From: Acidobacteriota bacterium
GTDB lineage: Bacteria; Acidobacteriota; Polarisedimenticolia; Gp22-AA2
Direction: 5' to 3'
Assembly (NCBI GenBank): GCA_016177515.1
Contig: JACOUZ010000343.1
Location: forward strand, 1 to 10,971
Length of the DNA stretch: 10,971 nucleotides
The position numbers and the translations under genes are program-made. Shown in pieces: positions 1 through 5,462 of this stretch (position 1 is its first letter; every line of letters starts with the position of its first letter). Under the pieces are notes generated by a model. That model did no database searches and was not told the DNA's origin. It saw only the letters and a program-made list of their open reading frames with translations.

Positions 1-440
1 AGTCTTTCCTGCGCGACGACGTCCCCGGTGTCCACGCCGGAGTCTGCATAGTGCAGGGACACCCCGCACGGGGTCCCGTCGACGAGACACCAGAAGTTGG
101 GGTTCTTGCCGCGATTGTGGGGCAGGTAGCCGGGGTGAAGGTTCAGCCATCCCCCCAAGGGGATCGACAGGATGCGCCCCTTCAGAATGCTGGGCCACCA
201 GGCGAGGATGCCCAGGCGCGGCCTCGACCTGACCAGACGCTCAAGCACGTCCGCGCGCTCGAGATCCGCCGGGGCCAGGACCGCCGCCGCCGGCCAGCGG
301 AACAGGGTGGCCTTCTCGATCGCCGAGTTGAACCCTCCCCGGTCCTCGGGATCGAGCCCGACGAAGTCCACAGGATCCCGGCGGCCGCCCAGAAACTCGA
401 CGATCTTGAATCCGACGTAGTCCGACGCCAGGACGATCAC
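1..440 (-). CDS. Sugar N-formyltransferase (formyl_trans_N domain), N-terminal part, GTG start
   Basis: Partial gene: 146 codons are visible and the frame is still open at position 1. The family moves a formyl group from N10-formyltetrahydrofolate to an amine. LNLHPGYLPHNRG (99-111) and NPNFWCLVDGTPCGVSLH (113-130), then SGVDTGD (134-140), form the formyltransferase core. The catalytic Asn-His-Asp triad is present as N100, H102 and D137, matching the spacing I recall for WlaRD (Asn94, His96, Asp132). The PNFW stretch resembles enzymes acting on dTDP-4-amino-4,6-dideoxy sugars more than methionyl-tRNA formyltransferase, and the operon supports a sugar role. The N-terminus is short and starts directly with a first beta strand (IVLASDYVGFKIVEFL). 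The start is GTG at 440-438, overlapping the rmlC-like TGA as GTGA, with GAGGA (451-447) six bases upstream. The amino-sugar substrate would need an aminotransferase, which is not in the window. Confidence 0.86.
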   Translation of the reverse strand, partial: MIVLASDYVGFKIVEFLGGRRDPVDFVGLDPEDRGGFNSAIEKATLFRWPAAAVLAPADLERADVLERLVRSRPRLGILAWWPSILKGRILSIPLGGWLNLHPGYLPHNRGKNPNFWCLVDGTPCGVSLHYADSGVDTGDVVAQER

Positions 441-982
441 GGGCGTTCCTCGACGCGCACCCAGTCGGGGTAGGTCGCGTCGCGCCTGGAGATCACCCGC
501 GGCGGCGTGGGCCAGCCGATCCCGAACGCCGGGTCGTCCCAGCGCACGCCCCGGGCGGCATCCGGGGCGTAGTCCTCGGAGATCTGGTAGAAGACCTCGC
601 TCCCATCCGTGAGGGTGATGAAGCCGTGGGCGACGCCTTCCGGGACGTACATCATTCTGCGGCTCTCCGCGCTGAGCACGACGCCGAACCAGCGCATGAA
701 GCTGGGCGACTCCCGCCGGACGTCGAGCACGACGTCGTAGATGGCGCCCATGGTGCAGCGGACGAGCTTGGCCTCCTCGCGCGGCCTCGCCTGGTAGTGC
801 ATGCCGCGCAGCGTGCCCCGGAGCCGGTTGAACGACAGGGCGCACCGCGCGATCCTCGGATTGAGCCCGCGGCTTTCCCATTCCTTCCGGCTCCAGCTGG
901 CCGCGAAGAAGCCGCGCTCGTCCGTCTTTGGCTCGATGTCGATGATGTGCGCGCCCTGCACGGGTGTCTCAGTCTGCGTCAT
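437..982 (-). CDS. dTDP-4-dehydrorhamnose 3,5-epimerase family protein (RmlC/RfbC-like)
   Basis: 181 residues, the normal RmlC length, a cytoplasmic cupin. It is predicted to invert C3 and/or C5 of a 4-keto-6-deoxy nucleotide sugar. KTDERGFFAASWS (19-31) is the usual N-terminal motif. RGTLRGMHYQ (55-64) carries the catalytic base H62, EEAKLVRC (69-76) the conserved Lys, and VPEGVAHGFITL (113-124) the cupin core. FYQISEDYAP (131-140) holds Y138 at the position of the catalytic acid Tyr, and GVRWDDPAFGIGWP (145-158) closes the fold. The key residues are kept, so it is probably active. No rmlA, rmlB or rmlD is in the window and it follows a C-methyltransferase gene, so a modified 4-keto sugar (dTDP- or GDP-linked) is at least as likely as the rhamnose intermediate. 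The ATG at 982 has only a weak AAGG site directly before it; coupling to the preceding gene three bases upstream may drive its translation. Confidence 0.92.
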   Translation of the reverse strand: MTQTETPVQGAHIIDIEPKTDERGFFAASWSRKEWESRGLNPRIARCALSFNRLRGTLRGMHYQARPREEAKLVRCTMGAIYDVVLDVRRESPSFMRWFGVVLSAESRRMMYVPEGVAHGFITLTDGSEVFYQISEDYAPDAARGVRWDDPAFGIGWPTPPRVISRRDATYPDWVRVEERP

Positions 983-985
983 CCT

Positions 986-2248
986 TCACACGACCGTCGT
1001 CTCGGGAATCGGGACGATGAACTTGCCGCCGCGCCTCCTGTACTCCGCCTGCTGGGCCAGGATTTCCTCCGCGAAGTTCCACGTCAGCAGGAGGACGTAG
1101 TCGGGCCGATCCTCGACGAGCTTCGACGGAGCGAAGATCGGCAGATGGCTGCCCGGCATGAACAGGCCCTGCTTGTAGGTGCTGCGGTCCACCACGCATT
1201 CCAGGTGCCCGGCGCCGATGCCGCAGCAGGACAAGAGGGTGCTTCCCTTGGCCGCGGCCCCGTAAGCATAGATGCGCCTGCCCTGTTTCCTGAGACCGTC
1301 GACAAGCGCCCGGAGCCTGAGGCGGACGCCCTCGACGCGCTCGGCGAAGCTCTCGTAGAAGCGCGGGGCGTGGACGCCCCAGTCCCGCTCCTCGCGCAGG
1401 AGACGCCCGACGGACCCGCTTGCCTCTCCCGCGCCGGCCCTCGCCGCCGAGACCCGGATGGTCCCTCCGTGGATCGCCAGCCTCTCGACATCGACGACGG
1501 CGATTTCATGGCGCGCGAGCAGGCGCTCGAGGCACGTGAGCGAGAAATAGTGCAGATGCTCGTGGTAGATCGTGTCGAACTCGCAGCGGTCGATCATGTC
1601 CTTGACATAGGGCACCTCGATCACCACGGTGCCGCGCTCCTTCAGGAGGATGGCGATCCCCCGCACGAAGTCGCCCAGGTCGGCGACGTGGCCGAGCACG
1701 TTGATCGCGATGATCACGTCGGCGGCCTTCCCCTGCTGGCGCAGCCGGCGCGCCAACTGCGCGCCGAAGAACTCGGTGAGCGTGACGACGCCCTTCCTCT
1801 CGGCGACCGCGGCGACGTTTTCCGCCGGGTCCACCCCCAGGACCGGGATGCCCCGGCGAACGAAATACTGCAGCAGGTACCCGTCGTTGCTGGCGAGCTC
1901 CACGACGAGACTGCCGCGACCGAGATCCCTGGACGACGCGAGTCTCTCTGCCAGATCCTCCGCGTGGCGCAGCATGGTGTCGGAGAACGACGAGAAGTAG
2001 ACGTAGTTGCGGAACAGGACGGCAGGGGCGACCGTCTCCAGGATCTGCACCAGGGTGCAGCCGGGGCAGAAAGCGAGGGTGAGAGGGACCGTGATCTCGG
2101 GCTCACCCAGCTGATCACGGGAGAGAAGCCGGTTGGCCAGGGGGGTCCGCCCCAGCGACAGGATCGTCCTGAGGCCCGCGAGGCCGCAGGAACGGCAGCC
2201 GGCGATCGTCTCGACCAGGGGTGGTGCCGGTGCGGAACCGGGCTTCAT
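986..2248 (-). CDS. Nucleotide-sugar C-methyltransferase (TcaB9/NovU/EvaC family)
   Basis: 420 residues. The family adds a methyl carbon from SAM next to the keto group of a 4-keto nucleotide sugar, giving branched-chain sugars. All three domains are present. An N-terminal zinc site has CRSC (18-21) and CPGC (61-64). The SAM-binding domain has VVELASNDGYLLQYF (115-129) and GVD (138-140). The C-terminal Rossmann-like Methyltransf_14 domain has RIYAYGAAAKGSTLL (325-339) and VVDRSTYKQG (352-361). The catalytic residues I recall for TcaB9 (Tyr76, His181, Tyr222, Glu224, His225) line up at a constant offset of +6: Y82, H187, and Y228, E230 and H231 in YHEHLHYFS. This argues for an active enzyme. 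The ATG at 2248 has AGGTGA at 2261-2256, seven bases upstream and overlapping the previous stop codon. The RmlC-type epimerase starts three bases after its stop, a pairing also seen in vancosamine- and noviose-type pathways. Confidence 0.92.
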   Translation of the reverse strand: MKPGSAPAPPLVETIAGCRSCGLAGLRTILSLGRTPLANRLLSRDQLGEPEITVPLTLAFCPGCTLVQILETVAPAVLFRNYVYFSSFSDTMLRHAEDLAERLASSRDLGRGSLVVELASNDGYLLQYFVRRGIPVLGVDPAENVAAVAERKGVVTLTEFFGAQLARRLRQQGKAADVIIAINVLGHVADLGDFVRGIAILLKERGTVVIEVPYVKDMIDRCEFDTIYHEHLHYFSLTCLERLLARHEIAVVDVERLAIHGGTIRVSAARAGAGEASGSVGRLLREERDWGVHAPRFYESFAERVEGVRLRLRALVDGLRKQGRRIYAYGAAAKGSTLLSCCGIGAGHLECVVDRSTYKQGLFMPGSHLPIFAPSKLVEDRPDYVLLLTWNFAEEILAQQAEYRRRGGKFIVPIPETTVV

Positions 2249-2255
2249 GTGCGGC

Positions 2256-3005
2256 TCACCTGCGCCAGACGACGATGAGGGTCTGCGTGCCCGGTGTGAC
2301 GGACGGCCCGAACTGCTCGGCGGCAGCGCGGAAGCCGTGCGCGGAGCAGCAGGCCCGCAGCTCGGCCGGCGAGTACTCGCGCTCGCTGAACGAATCGCAG
2401 GGCGGCGGCTCGGGGCGGGGATCGCTCTCCCGCACCTGCGCCTCGAAAAGAAGGCTGCCGGCCGGCCGCAGCACGCGGCGCGCCTCGTCCAGGTAGTTTG
2501 CGAAGGTGGATCGGGGCACGTGACGAAAGACGGTCCATGCCAGGACGAAGTCGGCCGCGCCGTCGTCCACGGGCAGTCTCTCTCCGGTCTTCAGGAGCTC
2601 GTAGGTGATGTTCGGGGCGGCCGCGTCGCGCCGCGCGATCTTCAGCATTTCGCCGGCGATGTCGACGCCGACCACGCGCTCGAAATGGCCTGCGAGCGGC
2701 CGGGTGAGACGCCCCAGGCCGCAGCCGACCTCGACTGCCAGGCCCGTGCCGAGCGGCCCGGCGCGGCGCGCCAGATCGAGGAGATCCCGGACCTGGCGGC
2801 GCCCCGACTCCCAGTATGTCTCCCAGTCCCGGGCGTCGAAGGTCGCGGTCACCTCGCGCGGCATGTGACGCGCGGCGTGATTCCAGTCCCGGCGGGCGCG
2901 GTACGAAACGTAGGCCGGATCGATCCGGCAGACGACCGATTCGATGGCGCGCTTGACCCGCGTCTTCATCCTGTCGCCGAGGCCCTGTCCGTCCGTGGTC
3001 GCCAT
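2256..3005 (-). CDS. Class I SAM-dependent methyltransferase
   Basis: 249 residues, probably cytoplasmic, no signal peptide. LAVEVGCGLGRLTRPLA (89-105) is motif I for S-adenosylmethionine. FERVVGVDIAGEML (108-121) supplies the acidic residue (D115) that binds the SAM ribose. ADFVLAWTVFRHVP (151-164) is the motif IV region, and LDEARRVLRPAGSLLFEAQ (172-190) is the following helix and strand. This is the Methyltransf_11/25 layout shared by many sugar and lipid O-methyltransferases. The acceptor cannot be read from sequence; a sugar hydroxyl of the polysaccharide or a nucleotide sugar is the natural guess in this operon. The ATG at 3005 is ten bases after the gmhA stop with only a weak GAGG site; an ATG at 2969 has no better site. 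The first 60 residues are a basic, Arg-rich region before the fold. Confidence 0.87.
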   Translation of the reverse strand: MATTDGQGLGDRMKTRVKRAIESVVCRIDPAYVSYRARRDWNHAARHMPREVTATFDARDWETYWESGRRQVRDLLDLARRAGPLGTGLAVEVGCGLGRLTRPLAGHFERVVGVDIAGEMLKIARRDAAAPNITYELLKTGERLPVDDGAADFVLAWTVFRHVPRSTFANYLDEARRVLRPAGSLLFEAQVRESDPRPEPPPCDSFSEREYSPAELRACCSAHGFRAAAEQFGPSVTPGTQTLIVVWRR

Positions 3006-3015
3006 GGTTCCGGCC

Positions 3016-3660
3016 TCAGGAGACGGGAGGCGAGTCCGGCGGCGGGACGGCCGCTCCAGGCCCGAACGCGGCGGGACGGCCGACCGAAGCGGCGCGTGCG
3101 CCCGCGGCCAGCCGCTCCCGCAGGTCGGTGTAGATCACGTGCGCCACGATCATGTGACAATCCTCGATGTGCTGCATGTTGCTGGACGGCACGACGACGC
3201 ACAGGTCGACCATCTCCTTCAGCTTTCCTTCCATGTCGCCCGTGAAGGCGATGGTCAAGGCGCCCTTCTCGATCGCGGTGCGGACGCCCTTCAGGACGTT
3301 GGGCGAGTTGCCGCTGCCCGAGATGGCGATCGCCACGTCCCCCGGGCAGGCAAAATTGGCGAGCTGCTCGGAGAAGATCCGGCTGTAGTCCGTGTCGTTC
3401 GCCCACGCGGTCATCACCGGGACCGCATCGGTGAGCGCCAGGGCTTTCAGGCGCCTGCCGTCATGGGCCTGCAGGCCCTTGCCCAGGTCCACCGCGAAGT
3501 GGGATGCGGTCGCCGCGCTGCCGCCGTTGCCGAACAGAAAGACCTGGCGCCCCTCGCGCAGGGCGGCCAGGAGGACGTCGCTGACCTGCCGGATGATCAC
3601 CGGATCCATGGCGCGCGTCACCAGGGCGGCCTCCTCGAGGTAGCGCGCGATCCCTCCCAC
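3016..3660 (-). CDS. gmhA: SIS-domain phosphoheptose isomerase (sedoheptulose 7-phosphate isomerase type)
   Basis: 214 residues with a proposed GTG start. GmhA isomerises sedoheptulose 7-phosphate to D-glycero-D-manno-heptose 7-phosphate, the substrate of HddA. The sugar-phosphate sites of a SIS domain are clear: FLFGNGGSAATASHF (41-55) and ISGSGNSPNVLKGV (113-126). The C-terminal metal and catalytic helix HIEDCHMIVAHVIY (164-177) contains H169 and H174; by my alignment H174 matches E. coli His180. The position matching the catalytic E. coli Glu65 is D58 (HFAVDLGKG), a conservative change. I recall DLGKG-type sequences as a clade of their own, so an isomerase for another sugar phosphate is possible. 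Residues after about 185 are an Ala- and Pro-rich tail not needed for the fold. GTG is preferred because the SIS N-terminal helix (GGIARYLEEAALV) begins there and an in-frame upstream extension would overlap hddC. It starts four bases after the hddC stop. Confidence 0.86.
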   Translation of the reverse strand: MGGIARYLEEAALVTRAMDPVIIRQVSDVLLAALREGRQVFLFGNGGSAATASHFAVDLGKGLQAHDGRRLKALALTDAVPVMTAWANDTDYSRIFSEQLANFACPGDVAIAISGSGNSPNVLKGVRTAIEKGALTIAFTGDMEGKLKEMVDLCVVVPSSNMQHIEDCHMIVAHVIYTDLRERLAAGARAASVGRPAAFGPGAAVPPPDSPPVS

Positions 3661-3664
3661 CGCT

Positions 3665-4399
3665 TCAGGCCCTCCCCTGCGAGACACGCCGGCAGGCCTC
3701 CGCGTACCCTTCCGGCGTGCCGACGTCCAGCAGGAACTCCTCGATCCTGTAGCCCCGCGCTTCTCCCCGGACGACCAGGCGGGGCAGCACGTGGTATCCG
3801 AAGTCCAGGGCCCCGGCCTCCCCGCCGCGCTCCGCCGCGATTTCATCCAGGCGGCCGAGGAGCGAGAGGCGCGCCACGAAGATCCCGGCGCTGGCCCAGG
3901 GGGACGCCGGCCGCGGCGGCTTCTCCTCGAACTCGACGATCCTTCCCTGCCCGTCGAGCACCGCCACGCCGCAATTCTCGGGGTGCGGGGCCCGGAACAG
4001 GCCGACGGTCAACGGGTCGTCGTGGCGCGCGTGCCAGTCGCGCAGGCTCGCCAGATCGACGTCGGAGACGTTGTCGGCGTAAATGATGAAAAACGACTCT
4101 TCCCCGCGCACGAAGTCGCGCGTGGCGCGCACGGTGCCGGCGCTCCCGAGCAGCCGCTCCTCGTGGTGCAGGCGCACCCTCACCCCGTGCGCCCGGCCGG
4201 GGCCTTCGGCGAAGGCCCGCACGGAGTCCGGAAGGTGATGCGTGTTCACCAGGACCTCGTCCACGCCGGCGAGGCGGCAGGCCCTGAGCCACCGGCCCAG
4301 GACCGGCTCGCCGCCCACGGGCACCAGGCACTTGGGAACGCGATCGGTGAGCGGCCTCAGGCGCGTCCCCGGTCCCGCCGCCAGCAGGTAGGCCTTCAT
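3665..4399 (-). CDS. hddC: D-glycero-D-manno-heptose 1-phosphate guanylyltransferase type nucleotidyltransferase
   Basis: 244 residues, cytoplasmic. It is predicted to join GTP and heptose 1-phosphate into GDP-D-glycero-D-manno-heptose. The nucleotidyltransferase signature is complete: LLAAGPGTRLRPLTD (5-19) followed by VPKCLVPVGG (21-30), where K23 is the family Lys. YADN (107-110) supplies the metal-binding Asp109. VEFEEKP (155-161), the ASAGIFV strand (169-175) and LLDVGTPEGY (223-232) with a second metal-binding Asp225 follow. It is compact and lacks the C-terminal left-handed beta helix or cupin domain of longer enzymes, as expected for HddC. Sequence alone does not separate GTP from UTP, CTP or dTTP use; the assignment rests on its place between hddA and gmhA. 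The ATG at 4399 was chosen over 4417 because of the GGGGAGG site. The gap to hddA is one base. Confidence 0.86.
   Translation of the reverse strand: MKAYLLAAGPGTRLRPLTDRVPKCLVPVGGEPVLGRWLRACRLAGVDEVLVNTHHLPDSVRAFAEGPGRAHGVRVRLHHEERLLGSAGTVRATRDFVRGEESFFIIYADNVSDVDLASLRDWHARHDDPLTVGLFRAPHPENCGVAVLDGQGRIVEFEEKPPRPASPWASAGIFVARLSLLGRLDEIAAERGGEAGALDFGYHVLPRLVVRGEARGYRIEEFLLDVGTPEGYAEACRRVSQGRA
3670..3677 (-). promoter_or_regulatory. Ribosome binding site supporting the GTG start of gmhA
   Basis: The minus strand reads GGGGAGGG nine bases before the GTG at 3660, inside the last codons of hddC. No ATG occurs at a sensible place for this gene: the first one downstream is 17 codons in and would remove the conserved N-terminal helix. 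Confidence 0.55.
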
Positions 4400-4400
4400 C

Positions 4401-5462
4401 TCAGGCCTCCCCGACAAAGCGCCAGCGGGTGCCCCCGCGGCCGTTGCTGTCGAAGAACGGGTCGTTGTACACGACCCGCGAGCCGTGCAGGTCGAAGTGG
4501 AACGACATCTCCTTGAATCCCCCCGAAACCATGGCAGCGCGCACCTCGTCCCGGGCCCCGTCCCTTACGACCAGCATCAGGAAGCCTCCTCCGCCCGCCC
4601 CGGCCAGCTTCCCGCCCAGAGCGCCGCGCCGCCTGGCCTCGTCGTAGGCCTGGTCGATGGTCGCGCAGGTGATGCTTCCCGAGATGCGCTTCTTCAGCCG
4701 CCACCCTTCGTCGAGAATCTCGCCGAAGCGGTCGAGATCGGCCTGCACCAGCGTCTCGCGCGCCTCCGCGACCAGGCCCATGAGCCCGGTCAGGGAGGCC
4801 AGGACGCGCGGGTCCCGCTCCTCGCTCTTGCGGCGCTGCTCCGCCAGGATGGCGTACGAGTCCCTCTGGCTGCCGGTGAAGAACAGCAGAATCCGGCGCT
4901 CCAGGGCGTCGATCCGTTCGTCGTCCAGGGGGAGGGGCTCGACGTGCACACCCTCGCCCGTGAACAGGATCTCGTTGATGCCGCCGAAGGCCGAGGCGTA
5001 TTCGTCCTGCTTGCCCACGGGCGCGCCCAGGATCTCCCGGGCGACATGGAAGGCCTCCTCGGCGAGCTGATACTTGCTGTGCGGCCGGCCCTCCATCTCC
5101 CAAAGGGCACGGATGACGTTGACGCAGACCGCGGCCGAGGATCCCAGGCCGGTGCCGGGGGGGATCTCGCTGGCCAGGAAGAGATTGACGCCCCGCTGCA
5201 GCCCCAGGTGCTTCATGACCGCCATCGGGATCCTCAGGTCTCCCTCGTACGCCTCGACGCGGATGCGCTGCAGCTCCTCCATGACCTTCAGGTCCGAGGA
5301 GATCACCTGGACGACGTCGTCTTCCCGTCCGGTCAGGACCGTGTAGAAGTACTTGTTGATGGCGCCGGAAACGACCGCCCCGCCGTGCTCGCGGTAGAAC
5401 TCGGGCTGGTCGGTGCCCCCCCCGACGAAGGAGATCCGTACCGGGGTCCGCGTGATCAGCAT
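4401..5462 (-). CDS. hddA: D-glycero-D-manno-heptose 7-phosphate kinase (GHMP kinase)
   Basis: 353 residues, cytoplasmic GHMP-superfamily kinase. HddA phosphorylates C1 of D-glycero-alpha-D-manno-heptose 7-phosphate with ATP to give the 1,7-bisphosphate, a step towards GDP-heptose. The N-terminus (TPVRISFVGGGTDQPEFY, 6-23) is typical of HddA and related sugar kinases. EIPPGTGLGSSAAV (99-112) is the GHMP phosphate-binding loop. GKQDEYASAFGG (150-161) carries the likely catalytic Asp153. GGKLAGAGGGGF (283-294) is the C-terminal glycine-rich GHMP motif. The length is normal for HddA (about 340-350). The ATG at 5462 follows an AAGGAGG site and overlaps the preceding gene by 7 bases. hddC begins one base after its stop and gmhA follows, the usual GDP-heptose set, which supports this substrate over fucose kinase or other GHMP relatives. 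The phosphatase gmhB is not in the window. Confidence 0.9.
   Translation of the reverse strand: MLITRTPVRISFVGGGTDQPEFYREHGGAVVSGAINKYFYTVLTGREDDVVQVISSDLKVMEELQRIRVEAYEGDLRIPMAVMKHLGLQRGVNLFLASEIPPGTGLGSSAAVCVNVIRALWEMEGRPHSKYQLAEEAFHVAREILGAPVGKQDEYASAFGGINEILFTGEGVHVEPLPLDDERIDALERRILLFFTGSQRDSYAILAEQRRKSEERDPRVLASLTGLMGLVAEARETLVQADLDRFGEILDEGWRLKKRISGSITCATIDQAYDEARRRGALGGKLAGAGGGGFLMLVVRDGARDEVRAAMVSGGFKEMSFHFDLHGSRVVYNDPFFDSNGRGGTRWRFVGEA
4406..4412 (-). promoter_or_regulatory. Ribosome binding site that decides the hddC start
   Basis: The minus strand reads GGGGAGG, with GGAGG six bases before the ATG at 4399. It sits inside the last codons of hddA. It favours the ATG at 4399 over the in-frame ATG at 4417, six codons upstream, which has no comparable site. 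Confidence 0.65.

Noticed and set aside
61..74. Perfect inverted repeat (ACCCCG, 2-base loop, CGGGGT) that could be a terminator stem
   Set aside because: It is inside the formyltransferase coding sequence and has no T-rich run on either side.
626..2278. A 550-codon open frame on the plus strand
   Set aside because: It lies antisense to the rmlC-like and C-methyltransferase genes, which have clear family motifs. Its translation is Asp-, Arg- and Pro-rich with no recognisable domain, as expected for a frame opposite GC-rich coding sequence.
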